Below are positions 35,154-44,862 of a DNA stretch of 64,000 bases, piece by piece. The notes under the pieces were generated by a model. The model saw nothing but the letters and a program-made list of their open reading frames with translations. It was not told where the DNA came from and made no database searches. The stretch spans positions 669,856 through 733,855 of the forward strand of contig NZ_FOYX01000001.1 in NCBI RefSeq assembly GCF_900112245.1. Reading direction: 5' to 3'. The stretch's first letter is position 1. Each line of letters begins with the position of its first letter. Made by a program: the position numbers and the translations under genes. The stretch comes from Maribacter stanieri (GTDB taxonomy: Bacteria; Bacteroidota; Bacteroidia; Flavobacteriales; Flavobacteriaceae).

Positions 35154-35642
35154 TTAAGAAGGATCTACCAAAAATAATGGTTGATCAAACTCTACTGGTG
35201 AAGAATCATCTACTAATATCTTAACGATAGTACCAGAAACTTCAGATTCTATGTCGTTGAACAATTTCATTGCTTCAATTACACAAAGTACATCTCCTGT
35301 ACCAATTGTATCTCCTACCTCAACAAAAACAGGCTTGTCTGGAGATGGCTTTCTGTAGAAAGTACCAATAATAGGAGACTTAATAGTGATGTATTTATCA
35401 TCCTCGGCTTTTTTCTGCTCAGCCTCTGTAGGTGCAGCAGCTTGTGCTTCTACCGGTGCTGCAGCAACAGCTGGCATAGCTTGTTGGGCCATAGGCATAG
35501 TGTGCACATAAGTTGGCTCAGAATTCCCACTTAAGCTTCCGGTACGAATGGTAATCTTAATATCATCCGTTTCCAATTTTACCTCGCTAGCGCCAGATTT
35601 GGCTACAAACTTGATAAGGCTTTGAATTTCTTTAATATCCAT
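35154..35642 (-). CDS. accB: Acetyl-CoA carboxylase, biotin carboxyl carrier protein
   Basis: Carries biotin between AccC and the transferase. The 162-aa protein begins with the helical MDIKEIQSLIKFV segment, has an Ala/Pro/Gln-rich linker (residues 45-80) and ends in the biotinyl domain with the biotinylated Lys in EAMKLFNDIE. It lies between fabH and accC on the minus strand with short gaps. Confidence 0.96.
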   Translation of the reverse strand: MDIKEIQSLIKFVAKSGASEVKLETDDIKITIRTGSLSGNSEPTYVHTMPMAQQAMPAVAAAPVEAQAAAPTEAEQKKAEDDKYITIKSPIIGTFYRKPSPDKPVFVEVGDTIGTGDVLCVIEAMKLFNDIESEVSGTIVKILVDDSSPVEFDQPLFLVDPS

Positions 35643-35675
35643 ATTTCTATAAGTTATAATTGGTAGTTGTTGTTG

Positions 35676-36671
35676 TTAGTTATAAGCCCATTTTAAGTAG
35701 ATAGAACCCCAGGTAAAACCACCACCAAAGGCGGCAAAAACTAAGTTATCTCCTTTTTTAAGCTGTTTTTCGTAATCAAATAATAAAAGTGGCAATGTTG
35801 CAGATGTTGTATTACCATAGCGCTGAATATTCATCATCACTTTAGAGTCATCTACACCCATTCTTTTGGCAGTGGCATCAATAATACGCTTGTTTGCTTG
35901 GTGTGGTACTAGCCAGTTGACATCATTATCAGAAAGTTCATTTCTAGTCATGATTTTTGCCGCTACGTCTGCCATATTGGAAACGGCAAATTTGAATACC
36001 GTCTTTCCTTCTTGAAAAATAAAATGCTTTTTATTGGTGACGCTTTCTATGGTTGCTGGCATAATAGATCCGCCACCTTCCATTCCTAGAAATTGTCTTC
36101 CGCTACCGTCTGCTCTTAAGTACTCATCTTGCAAACCTAAACCTTCATAGTTAGGCTCAAAAAGTGCAGCACCGGCACCATCTCCAAAAATTATGCAAGT
36201 GGTACGATCGGTATAATCTATAATAGATGACATTTTATCCGCACCTATTAGTAGTACTTTCTTGTAGCGACCTGTTTCTATATGACCTGCAACTGTTGAC
36301 ATTCCAAAAAGAAAACTAGAACATGCAGCCAATAAATCATAAGCAAAGGCATTTACGGCGCCTATTTCAGAAGCTACAAAAGCTGCTGTTGATGCTACCA
36401 TACTATCTGGAGTTGCGGTGGCAACGATAACTAAATCTATTTCGGAAGCATCAAGGCCCTTCTTTTCCATAAGGTCCTGAGCGGCTTTAATGGCTAGATA
36501 AGACGTGCCCTCACCTTCTTCCTTTTTTAATACCCGTCTTTCTTTAATACCAGTTCTGCTAGTAATCCATTCGTCATTGGTATCAACCAATTCCTCAAGC
36601 ATTTTATTGGTCATTACAAACTGGGGAACATAGCCTCCTACCGCGGTAATAGCTGCTGTAATTTTGGTCAT
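35676..36671 (-). CDS. fabH: 3-oxoacyl-ACP synthase III
   Basis: Condenses acetyl-CoA with malonyl-ACP to start fatty-acid synthesis. The 331-aa thiolase-fold enzyme has the catalytic Cys117 (AACSSFLFG), the His in VPHQANKRI and a late Asn in YGNTTSATLP. It is 33 bp ahead of accB in the same operon and about 230 bp behind rpmF, which has its own terminator. Confidence 0.95.
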   Translation of the reverse strand: MTKITAAITAVGGYVPQFVMTNKMLEELVDTNDEWITSRTGIKERRVLKKEEGEGTSYLAIKAAQDLMEKKGLDASEIDLVIVATATPDSMVASTAAFVASEIGAVNAFAYDLLAACSSFLFGMSTVAGHIETGRYKKVLLIGADKMSSIIDYTDRTTCIIFGDGAGAALFEPNYEGLGLQDEYLRADGSGRQFLGMEGGGSIMPATIESVTNKKHFIFQEGKTVFKFAVSNMADVAAKIMTRNELSDNDVNWLVPHQANKRIIDATAKRMGVDDSKVMMNIQRYGNTTSATLPLLLFDYEKQLKKGDNLVFAAFGGGFTWGSIYLKWAYN

Positions 36672-36851
36672 ACTTTATTTGCTTTCTTGTAAAAAACTTA
36701 AAAAACGAGTCAAAAGTCATGAAAAATAATGATTTTCAACGACTTTTCGTGTAAAGTTATCGGGTTTTTAAAAAATTGCAATTGATAGCTGTAAAGCTAT
36801 TACACCTTAAATTATCTGAACAACAAGGTGCTAAAATATAAATTGGACTAA

Positions 36852-36883
36852 AAAAAACTCCCTACTTCTAATGAAGTGGGAGC
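36852..36883 (-). terminator. Intrinsic terminator after rpmF
   Basis: CTCCC-ACTTC type stem with one bulge (36857-36883) followed on the minus strand by seven T. It separates rpmF from fabH. Confidence 0.75.
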
Positions 36884-36904
36884 TTAGTATAAGTTCAAAA
36901 AGTC

Positions 36905-37102
36905 TTAAGCTTCTGCCTCTTCGGTTTTATCAACCAAAACTTGACCTCTATAATGTAATTTTCCTTCGTGCCAGTGAGCTCTGTGAAATAGGTGAGTCTC
37001 GCCAGTTGTAGAATCTGTAGCCAAAGTAGGAGCTACTGCTTTATAATGTGTTCTTCTTTTGTCTCTCCTTGTTTTGGAAATTTTTCTCTTAGGATGTGCC
37101 AT
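36905..37102 (-). CDS. rpmF: 50S ribosomal protein L32, Cys-less form
   Basis: 65-aa ribosomal protein; the [20 protein letters not shown] start is diagnostic. In many bacteria L32 binds zinc through four cysteines. Here the corresponding segment ([23 protein letters not shown]) has none, the usual zinc-free form in this phylum. It is 7 bp behind the DUF177 gene, the standard yceD-rpmF pair. Confidence 0.95.
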   Translation of the reverse strand: MAHPKRKISKTRRDKRRTHYKAVAPTLATDSTTGETHLFHRAHWHEGKLHYRGQVLVDKTEEAEA

Positions 37103-37109
37103 TTAAACC

Positions 37110-37640
37110 TTATTTATCCGTTAATAGTTTCTTTAATTCGTCCCATCGGGGATCGCTTTCTTCTTTATCTGATCTTTTCTCTTTTGGTTGAAGCTCGTTT
37201 AACCTGTCTAACACTTCAGATTCTAAAGTGCCATCTTCAATACCAGGATGAATTCTTTTTTGTGGAACTGCCAATACAAGCATTTCATACACATACTGCG
37301 CAATGTTCAATTGGTGTTCGTTATGAGGAAGAATTAATATTTCATCATTTTCATCATTATACTCTTCACCAAACTTAACCACCAAATGTAAATCTCCGCT
37401 TAAAGCTTGATCATACGGTTCGCTAGTTATATCACAATCAACATTTACTGTTCCTGATGCCTCCAAATCAACCTCCATCATTGTACTTGTTTTATTAAGT
37501 ACTACATCTAAATTGATGTTAGCAGCATTGAACTCATCGTATCCAAAAGAATCAAAGAACGTATTTTCAATCTGGTAATTAAAGTTGTGTTTTCCTTGCT
37601 TCAATCCTGAGAAAGGAATATTGAACTCCTTTTGCTTCAT
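37110..37640 (-). CDS. yceD: DUF177 (YceD) family protein
   Basis: 176-aa cytoplasmic protein that in many bacteria precedes rpmF and is linked to 23S rRNA maturation or ribosome assembly. ATG 37640 (MKQKEFNIPFSGLKQG) is chosen over a GTG three codons upstream. The family core is visible: VDLEASGTVNVDCDITSEPY near residues 56-75, an acidic stretch, then the typical C-terminal DPRWDELKKLL. Confidence 0.88.
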   Translation of the reverse strand: MKQKEFNIPFSGLKQGKHNFNYQIENTFFDSFGYDEFNAANINLDVVLNKTSTMMEVDLEASGTVNVDCDITSEPYDQALSGDLHLVVKFGEEYNDENDEILILPHNEHQLNIAQYVYEMLVLAVPQKRIHPGIEDGTLESEVLDRLNELQPKEKRSDKEESDPRWDELKKLLTDK

Positions 37641-37762
37641 CACGTACACACTTAAATTAACACTATTCGCCCTTAAAAGGCGGGTGCAAAGATACTATAA
37701 TTTTAATAAAAGACAATAGTTATCAACTATTTATCTTTATAACTTTTTAATCTTATAAAAAA

Positions 37763-38815
37763 TTAACGCTCTCTCTTTAAACGCTGCTTTTTTAATACGT
37801 CTTTCGTAAGCTCTTCATATTCTGTTCTATTCTTAAAAATCTTTAAGGCCATAAAAACCGCTTCTTTAAAAGAGCTCTCGTCAGCAACACCTTTTCCTGC
37901 TATTTCATACGCCGTTCCATGATCTGGTGATGTTCTAACTTTACTTAATCCTGCTGTAAAATTAACGCCTTGACCAAATGAAATTGTTTTAAAAGGAATT
38001 AAGCCTTGGTCATGATATGCTGCTAAAATGGCATCGAACTTTTTATATCCGTCCGACCCAAAAAAGCTATCTGCAGAATAAGGTCCATATACTAGATGAC
38101 CCATATTTGACATTTCTTTAATTACCGGCTTCATTACCTCATCATCTTCTTTGCCAATTACTCCGTTATCTCCGCTATGTGGATTAATGCCTAACAAAGC
38201 TATTTTTGGTTTACGAATACCAAAATCCATCATCAATGATTTTTCTATGGTATTGATCTTATCGCGTATAAGTCTAGGGATAATTGCCGCCGAAACATCT
38301 TTAACCGCTACGTGATCCGTTAATAACCCAACCTTTAGTGTATCTGTTACCATAAACATTAAACTCTCGCCATCTAGTTCTTGAGCTAAATAATCTGTAT
38401 GTCCAGGAAACTTAAACTCTTCTGATTGAATATTGTTTTTATTAATAGGTGCGGTTACTAAAACATCTATATCACCTTTATTTAATGCCGCTACTGCCGC
38501 TCTTAAAGATTTAATAGCATACTCACCACCTTCTTTTGTTGACTGCCCAAAATCTATTCTAGGCATTTCTTTCCATACATTAACAATATTGATTTTATTG
38601 TCTATTGCTTTTGAAGCATCTGGTATACCATTAAATACAATGTTAAGCTTCAATTGCTTCATTTGGAAAGAAACCGTCTTGTTTGAAGCAAAAATAACGG
38701 GAGTACAAAAATCTAACATTCTACTGTCTTCGAAGCTTTTTAATGCCACTTCACAACCTATTCCATTTAAGTCCCCTATTGATATGCCTAACCTAATTTT
38801 CCTATTTTCCTCCAT
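37763..38815 (-). CDS. pdxA: 4-hydroxythreonine-4-phosphate dehydrogenase
   Basis: Oxidises 4-phosphohydroxy-L-threonine for pyridoxal-phosphate synthesis. The start at ATG 38815 (MEENRKIRLGISIGD) gives 350 aa; the 20 residues upstream are not family-like. The metal/substrate sites are present: PGHTDYLAQEL, the AYHDQGLIPFKT motif and SPDHGTAYEIAG near the C-terminus. It is divergent from ribE. Confidence 0.93.
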   Translation of the reverse strand: MEENRKIRLGISIGDLNGIGCEVALKSFEDSRMLDFCTPVIFASNKTVSFQMKQLKLNIVFNGIPDASKAIDNKINIVNVWKEMPRIDFGQSTKEGGEYAIKSLRAAVAALNKGDIDVLVTAPINKNNIQSEEFKFPGHTDYLAQELDGESLMFMVTDTLKVGLLTDHVAVKDVSAAIIPRLIRDKINTIEKSLMMDFGIRKPKIALLGINPHSGDNGVIGKEDDEVMKPVIKEMSNMGHLVYGPYSADSFFGSDGYKKFDAILAAYHDQGLIPFKTISFGQGVNFTAGLSKVRTSPDHGTAYEIAGKGVADESSFKEAVFMALKIFKNRTEYEELTKDVLKKQRLKRER

Positions 38816-38824
38816 GATATTCTG

Positions 38825-38832
38825 TACCTTTG
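38825..38832 (+). promoter_or_regulatory. Promoter -7 box (TACCTTTG) of ribE
   Basis: Full match to TAnnTTTG in the pdxA-ribE divergent gap. The ATG at 38876 lies 43 bp downstream, giving a leader of about 35-40 nt. No FMN riboswitch can be made out in the leader, which is far too short for one. Confidence 0.5.
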
Positions 38833-38875
38833 TACTCAATTTTGAATATTCAAAATTACTTAAATTAAACGACAC

Positions 38876-39460
38876 ATGTTTACGGGAATTATTGAAACAT
38901 TAGGTAAAGTAACCTCGCTTGAAACTAAAGGCGGTAACTTAGACATCACTATAGAATCTAGCTTAACACCTGAATTGAAAATAGATCAAAGTGTTGCTCA
39001 TAACGGGGTTTGTTTAACCGTTGTTAGTCTAACAGACACCACCTATACCGTAACGGCAATAGCCGAAACACTAAGTAAAACCAATCTTGACAGTTTAAAA
39101 ATCAACGATTCTGTAAACTTAGAACGTGCAATGATTTTAGGGTCTAGATTAGACGGACATATTGTTCAAGGCCATGTAGATCAAACAGGAGAATGTACCA
39201 ACGTAAGGGAAGATAATGGTAGTTGGATTTTTTCTTTTACCTATGACGCAAAAACTGGAAACCCAACCATTGAAAAAGGTTCTATTACCATTGACGGTAC
39301 AAGTTTAACTGTAGTGAATTCTGGCAAGAATACTTTTGAAGTTGCTATAATACCTTATACATACGAGCATACTCGTTTTAACACCTACAAAGCTGGTACT
39401 ATTGTAAATCTGGAGTTTGATGTTATTGGGAAGTATGTTGCAAAATTAATGGCTAAATAA
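38876..39460 (+). CDS. ribE: Riboflavin synthase, alpha subunit
   Basis: Dismutates two 6,7-dimethyl-8-ribityllumazine molecules into riboflavin. The 194-aa protein has the two similar barrels of the family: MFTGIIETLGKV at residues 1-12 with SVAHNGVCLTVV, and the second copy GHIVQGHVDQTGECTNV near 94-110 with KGSITIDGTSLTVV. Length is slightly below the usual 200. Other riboflavin genes are not in the window. Confidence 0.93.
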   Translation: MFTGIIETLGKVTSLETKGGNLDITIESSLTPELKIDQSVAHNGVCLTVVSLTDTTYTVTAIAETLSKTNLDSLKINDSVNLERAMILGSRLDGHIVQGHVDQTGECTNVREDNGSWIFSFTYDAKTGNPTIEKGSITIDGTSLTVVNSGKNTFEVAIIPYTYEHTRFNTYKAGTIVNLEFDVIGKYVAKLMAK

Positions 39461-39464
39461 CTAC

Positions 39465-40553
39465 CTATACTTTTATAAATATCTTTTTCTGATAAAGAAA
39501 GTAGCCCACAAAGCTATAAAACAGCACTACAGTTAATCCATATAACAAGGAAGACGTTTCTAGTGCAAGAAAATCATGCACATATACCTTTTGAAACAAC
39601 CACCCATGTAATGACGTTTCGCCAACTTGTATCTGACCCATTACTTTGCTAATAAAACTCGATAAGAAATAAATTACAATAGCATTTGCCCCTGCATATC
39701 TAAATATGGAACCAAATTCTATTTTCTTAACATCGGTCAAGTAATAAATAAGTGCCAGAATTAAATTAGCCCAGCCTGCGGTTACCAAAACAAAACTACT
39801 TGTCCAAAGTGCTTTATTGATTGGGAATACAAGATTCCAAATATGACCAATAATTAAAAAACTACCACCAATACCCATTAATATAGTTGCCTTCTTTTTT
39901 TGAGTACTCGTTAATATAAGACCCGTAAATACACCTAACAAAGAGCTGGCAATAGAAGGTATTGTACTTAACAAGCCTTCTGGGTCATAATCTGCCTTGT
40001 AGTTGTGCGAACCAAATACTTTTACATCGATCCAATTTGCTAAATTATTAGGTGCTCTTTCTAGAGTTGAAGCTACACCATCAACGGGAACAAAGGTCAT
40101 TAATAACCAGTATCCTATTAAAAGTACCGCGGTTACCCAAATTAAATTTTTCCAACTTAGGTTAATGAACAGTAATGCAGCAAAAAAGAATACCACACCT
40201 ATTCTTTGAAGTACCCCAGGAAAACGGATATCACCAAAATCTTTAAAGAATGGAAAGTGAATAACGAATGCTCCTAAAAAAAGTCCGAGTCCAATCAGCT
40301 TCAATGCCCGAATTCCTATTTTACGATATGCCTTAACATCTAAAGTTCTGTTTTTATATGAGAAAGCAATAGATGTACCTACAATAAATAAAAAGAACGG
40401 AAAAACTAAATCGGTTGGTGTATACCCATGCCAATCGGCATGTAGAAATGGACCATAAACATTAGACCATGTTCCTGGTGTATTTACCAAGACCATTAAT
40501 AATATGGTAGCTCCCCTAAAAATATCAACCGATAAAATCCTATCCTTTATCAT
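39465..40553 (-). CDS. HGSNAT/NagX-like membrane acyltransferase
   Basis: 362-aa inner-membrane protein with about 10 spans. The N-terminal RILSVDIFRGATILLMVLVNTPG and the PTDLVFPFFLFIVGTSIAFS loop are hallmarks of the heparan-alpha-glucosaminide N-acetyltransferase/DUF5009 family. In N-acetylglucosamine-using bacteria NagX has this form. The start lies 8 bp behind the sodium symporter gene, so both are one operon, possibly handling an amino sugar. The acyl donor and acceptor are unknown. Confidence 0.8.
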   Translation of the reverse strand: MIKDRILSVDIFRGATILLMVLVNTPGTWSNVYGPFLHADWHGYTPTDLVFPFFLFIVGTSIAFSYKNRTLDVKAYRKIGIRALKLIGLGLFLGAFVIHFPFFKDFGDIRFPGVLQRIGVVFFFAALLFINLSWKNLIWVTAVLLIGYWLLMTFVPVDGVASTLERAPNNLANWIDVKVFGSHNYKADYDPEGLLSTIPSIASSLLGVFTGLILTSTQKKKATILMGIGGSFLIIGHIWNLVFPINKALWTSSFVLVTAGWANLILALIYYLTDVKKIEFGSIFRYAGANAIVIYFLSSFISKVMGQIQVGETSLHGWLFQKVYVHDFLALETSSLLYGLTVVLFYSFVGYFLYQKKIFIKV

Positions 40554-40560
40554 CTTGATA

Positions 40561-42372
40561 TTATAATATGTTATCCTTTAAACGATTCCAAGCTTTTACC
40601 AATAACACTGCCGCTATAGTAGAAACAACCGTTAATACAATTGCTTGTGTAGTTCTGCCATAAATCCAATATCCTGTAGCAAACATAATTGAGTAAATTA
40701 ATACCACACCTAACAACATAGCTGTTAAACCAGCCGGAACGCTCCATTTTTCTTTATCCTTAACAATCTCTACCGCATCTGTTTTTGCATCACCTACCAC
40801 TTTTGCCCAACCCGGACCTCCTGGTTGAATTTTTCTATAGAAGCTACGTAATGTATCATTAGATTCTGGTTGAGTCATATACGTTGCCATCAACCAAATT
40901 GCAGTGGTTACCACCACAATAAATATGTATTCTGACCAATCTGGTAATAGACCAGTATCAGTAGCAAAAAGATATGCCCCTACCGGAGTCAATTTTAAAA
41001 TAATAGAAATAATACCCGATGCGAACATTGCAGTAATTTCACTCCAAGCATTAATCCTCCACCAAAACCATCTTAAGATAAATATAAGTCCGGTACCTGC
41101 ACCAAAAGCCAATAGTACATCAAACAATTGAAGTGCATTTTGAAGTAACAATGCTAAACCAGCACTAAAAATCATTAGTACTACAGTAGAAATTCTACCT
41201 ACGGCTACCAATCTTTTCTCAGATGCATTCGGATTAATCTGTTGCTTATAAAAATCATACACAATGTAAGACGACCCCCAATTTAACTGTGTACTAATAG
41301 TACTCATATATGCTGCAACCAATGAAGCTAGTACAACTCCTAAAAGTCCGCTAGGTAATTTTGTCAACATTGCTGAATATGCTAAATCATGACCTAATTT
41401 ATCTGGAGTTACATTTGGGAAAGCCTCTTGTATACTTGCTAAATCTGGGTATACAACTATAGATGCCAATGCAACCAAAATCCATGGCCAAGGTCTTAAT
41501 GCGTAGTGCATAATATTAAAAAAGAATGTTGCACCAATTGCGTGATTCTCATCTTTTGCCGCCAACATACGTTGTGCAATATAACCACCACCACCTGGTT
41601 CTGCACCTGGGTACCAAGAACTCCACCATTGTACCGCTAATGGAATTATAAATAAGGTTATCAATGCTTTCTTATTACTGAAATCTGGAAGTATATTTAG
41701 TTTAGAAGCTACATCCTCATTTGCCATTAAAGCCTTAATACCACCAACTTCAGGTATATTCACTAAATAATAAGCAGCACCTATTGCTCCTGCCATAGCT
41801 ACGAAGAACAATAGAAAATCTGTATATACCACACCTTTAAACCCACCTAAGGCACTAAAAGTAACCGTAATTAGACCAGCACTTACTACAGTTTGCCAAG
41901 GCTCTAACCCAAGCATAATGCTTCCTATTTTTATTGCTGCCAGTGTAACTGCAGACATGGTTATTACATTAAAAATTACCCCTAAATAAATAGCTCTGAA
42001 TTTTCTTAAAAAACTTGCGGGCTTACCGCCATAGCGCATTTCATAAAACTCAAGATCCGTATTTACGTTAGACTTACGCCAAAGTTTAGCATAGACAAAT
42101 ACCGTTAACATACCGGTGATTAAAAAACACCACCAAACCCAGTTACCCGAAACCCCGTTGGTACGTACTATATCTGTCACTAAATTGGGTGTATCTGTGG
42201 AAAAAGTGGTCGCAACCATTGAAAGCCCTAAAAGCCACCAAGGCATTGTACGTCCTGAAAGAAAAAATTCTGAAGAACTTTTACCTGATTTTTTTGATAC
42301 ATAAATCCCTATTCCTAAGACAAGAGAAAAGAAAACTATAATAAAAGTATAGTCTAGCGTACTGAGTTCCAT
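40561..42372 (-). CDS. Sodium:solute symporter (SSS family)
   Basis: 603-aa inner-membrane symporter with 13 or more hydrophobic segments. The N-terminal GIGIYVSKKSGKSSSEFFLSGR loop and FSTDTPNLVTD near residues 58-68 are typical, and the TMD core (SALGGFKGVVYTDFL, MSTISTQLNWGSSYIVYD) is complete. It is the long form with extra C-terminal helices. The solute may be a sugar, amino sugar or carboxylate. It heads a two-gene operon with the HGSNAT-like gene. Confidence 0.88.
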   Translation of the reverse strand: MELSTLDYTFIIVFFSLVLGIGIYVSKKSGKSSSEFFLSGRTMPWWLLGLSMVATTFSTDTPNLVTDIVRTNGVSGNWVWWCFLITGMLTVFVYAKLWRKSNVNTDLEFYEMRYGGKPASFLRKFRAIYLGVIFNVITMSAVTLAAIKIGSIMLGLEPWQTVVSAGLITVTFSALGGFKGVVYTDFLLFFVAMAGAIGAAYYLVNIPEVGGIKALMANEDVASKLNILPDFSNKKALITLFIIPLAVQWWSSWYPGAEPGGGGYIAQRMLAAKDENHAIGATFFFNIMHYALRPWPWILVALASIVVYPDLASIQEAFPNVTPDKLGHDLAYSAMLTKLPSGLLGVVLASLVAAYMSTISTQLNWGSSYIVYDFYKQQINPNASEKRLVAVGRISTVVLMIFSAGLALLLQNALQLFDVLLAFGAGTGLIFILRWFWWRINAWSEITAMFASGIISIILKLTPVGAYLFATDTGLLPDWSEYIFIVVVTTAIWLMATYMTQPESNDTLRSFYRKIQPGGPGWAKVVGDAKTDAVEIVKDKEKWSVPAGLTAMLLGVVLIYSIMFATGYWIYGRTTQAIVLTVVSTIAAVLLVKAWNRLKDNIL

Positions 42373-42447
42373 AAGTTGGTTTTAGGTTGATTGTTAAAGA
42401 TATATTATTTTAGGACATTTTTACATCTAATACGCTAAACGTACCAC

Positions 42448-43203
42448 GTGCTTCTATCAATAACTACTGAAATTACCCCAACCGCTTGGATACTTGCTTC
42501 TATAGCTACGTTTATAATCGGTTTGTCAAAAGCAGGTATTAAAGGTATCGCTGTTTTAAATGTCACTATAATGGCGTTGGCATTTGGCGCTAAACAATCT
42601 ACCGGTATGGTAGTTCCTTTACTGATTCTCGCTGACATTTTTGCCGTAATCTATTACAATAGATATACCCAATGGAAGTATGTTTTTAAGGTACTGCCAT
42701 GGATGATTTTTGGTCTAGTGATCGGTGTTTTCGTCGGGAATGAAATGCCAGAGAAATTTTTTAAAATAGGTATGGCAACCATAATTATCATAACTGTAGG
42801 TATGATGTTTTATTGGGACCGTAAAAAAGATAAAAATGTACCATCGCACTGGACTTTCGCTGGATCCATTGGTACTATCGCAGGCATCACTACTATGGTT
42901 GGCAATTTAGCCGGCGCTTTTTCTAATATTTATTTTTTAGCCATGCGCCTACCTAAAAACCACTTTATTGGTACTGCAGCTTGGTTATTTTTAATAATTA
43001 ATATTATAAAACTACCCTTTCATTTCTTTGTTTGGAAGACCATTACATTAGAGTCATTGACCTTAAACCTAATGCTCTTACCTGGTATTCTATTAGGCTT
43101 TTTTGTCGGTATTCGTTTTATTAAGCACATTAAAGAAGCATTTTTTAGAAAGATGATATTGGTTTTAACTGCCGTAGGTGCCGTGCTTATAATGCTTAGT
43201 TAG
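42448..43203 (+). CDS. TauE/SafE-family membrane exporter
   Basis: 251-aa protein with about eight hydrophobic segments in two similar halves: IATFIIGLSKAGIKGI at the start and GSIGTIAGITTMVGNLAGAF opening the second half. The family exports sulfite or sulfonated/organic anions. The start is GTG at 42448 (no in-frame ATG nearby). It is divergent from the symporter gene. Substrate unknown. Confidence 0.87.
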   Translation: MLLSITTEITPTAWILASIATFIIGLSKAGIKGIAVLNVTIMALAFGAKQSTGMVVPLLILADIFAVIYYNRYTQWKYVFKVLPWMIFGLVIGVFVGNEMPEKFFKIGMATIIIITVGMMFYWDRKKDKNVPSHWTFAGSIGTIAGITTMVGNLAGAFSNIYFLAMRLPKNHFIGTAAWLFLIINIIKLPFHFFVWKTITLESLTLNLMLLPGILLGFFVGIRFIKHIKEAFFRKMILVLTAVGAVLIMLS

Positions 43204-43327
43204 CACCTCAATTTCATCTATATTTCACAGGTGGTTGAATAAAGTCCACATATTTAAGATTAGGGTTAATCTTAACTTCAGCTTACATGTACTTTTATGA
43301 GCACTAATCAAGAAATATTTTCAGCTC

Positions 43328-44857
43328 ATGAATATCATAGGAAATTTCATAAAGGGTGTTATAAATGTAACCGATAAAATTACCGGTGACGACAACCCAA
43401 TAGAAGAACAAAAAGAAGTTCTTAAAAACCTTTTAGAAAAAGCAAAAGATACTTCTTTTGGTAAAGCTTATGAGTTTGAAAATATTCTAGAAAGTGATAA
43501 TCCTCAACAATCATTTCGTAATGCGGTGCCCTATTTTGACTACAATCAAATAAATAAAAAATGGTGGCATAAATTACATGAAGATCAAACGGATGTTACT
43601 TGGCCTGGCAGCCCAGATTATTTTGCATTAAGCTCTGGTACAACAGGGAAAACAAGTAAGCGTATACCTGTTACAGATGAAATGATAGACGCTATACGAC
43701 AAGCAGGTATTAAACAGGTTCTAGCTCTATCTAATTTCGATTTACCGGCAGATTTCTTTGAAACAGGAATTCTTATGCTGGGTAGTTCTACTGATCTAAT
43801 TGAAAATGACGACCATTTAGAAGGAGAGATTAGCGGTATTAGCGCTAGTAATATACCATCTTGGTTTAGCGGTTATTATAAACCAGGAAGAGAAATTGCA
43901 AAAATTGAAGATTGGGACGAACGCGTTGCAAAAATTGCCGAAAAAGCAGCAGATTGGGATATTGGGGCTCTAAGTGGCATACCTTCTTGGATAGAATTAA
44001 TGCTGAAAGAGGTTATTAAAAAACACAACCTCAACAACATACATGAAATATGGCCTAATCTACAAGTTTATACTTCTGGCGGAGTGGCATTTGGTCCTTA
44101 CGAAAAGAGTTTTAACGCATTAATGGGAAAACCCGTAACGGTCATAGACACCTATTTAGCATCCGAAGGTTTCATAGCTTTTCAAGCAAGACCAGAAACC
44201 GATGCCATGAAATTGGTAACCGATAACGGAATCTACTTTGAATTTGTGCCTTTTAATCCAGATTATATTTTAGAAGATGGATCTCTTTCTCAAGATGCTC
44301 CTTCACTAACATTATCTGAGGTTAAAACCGGTCAGAATTATGTACTTATTATTAGCACCGTCAGTGGTGCATGGCGCTATCTTATTGGAGATACTATTGA
44401 GTTTACAGATGTTGAGCGTGCCGAAATTAAAATTACAGGGCGTACTAAATTCTTCTTGAACACCGTTGGTTCTCAATTATCAGTAAATAAATTAGATGAT
44501 GCCCTAAAAGAGATCATGGAAACATTTGATATTGAAGTACCGGAATACACGCTATGTGCAAAGAAATATGAAGACGGATTTTACCATACTTGGTATTTAG
44601 GTACTAAAGCAACACAAGACCCTAAAGACATTGCAGATAAGCTAGATGCGTCTTTAAAAGCAGCTAATAAAAATTATAAGGTTGCCCGTTCAAAAGCTTT
44701 GAAAGGTGTAAAGGTATTTACAGTAGATCCTGATGTTTTTTATAGCTGGAACGATAGCAATAAAAAGAAAGGCGGACAGGTTAAAATGGAACGTGTTATG
44801 AAGGAGGAAAAATTTGCCGAGTGGGAAGGTTTTGTTGAAAAACAGAACAATAAATAA
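43328..44857 (+). CDS. GH3-family acyl-acid-amido synthetase
   Basis: 509-aa adenylate-forming enzyme of the GH3 auxin-responsive promoter family, better known in plants for joining hormones to amino acids. The P-loop-like ATP motif SSGTTGKTSKRIPVT lies near residues 102-116, the middle YTSGGVAFGPY near 253 and the C-terminal half carries the RYLIGDTIEF and GRTKFFLN motifs. Length is normal. Bacterial members are of unknown substrate. It stands alone. Confidence 0.87.
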   Translation: MNIIGNFIKGVINVTDKITGDDNPIEEQKEVLKNLLEKAKDTSFGKAYEFENILESDNPQQSFRNAVPYFDYNQINKKWWHKLHEDQTDVTWPGSPDYFALSSGTTGKTSKRIPVTDEMIDAIRQAGIKQVLALSNFDLPADFFETGILMLGSSTDLIENDDHLEGEISGISASNIPSWFSGYYKPGREIAKIEDWDERVAKIAEKAADWDIGALSGIPSWIELMLKEVIKKHNLNNIHEIWPNLQVYTSGGVAFGPYEKSFNALMGKPVTVIDTYLASEGFIAFQARPETDAMKLVTDNGIYFEFVPFNPDYILEDGSLSQDAPSLTLSEVKTGQNYVLIISTVSGAWRYLIGDTIEFTDVERAEIKITGRTKFFLNTVGSQLSVNKLDDALKEIMETFDIEVPEYTLCAKKYEDGFYHTWYLGTKATQDPKDIADKLDASLKAANKNYKVARSKALKGVKVFTVDPDVFYSWNDSNKKKGGQVKMERVMKEEKFAEWEGFVEKQNNK

Positions 44858-44862
44858 TATTG

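Noticed and set aside
38433..38903. 156-aa plus-strand ORF across pdxA
   Set aside because: Antisense shadow; pdxA is certain and ribE begins within it in another frame.
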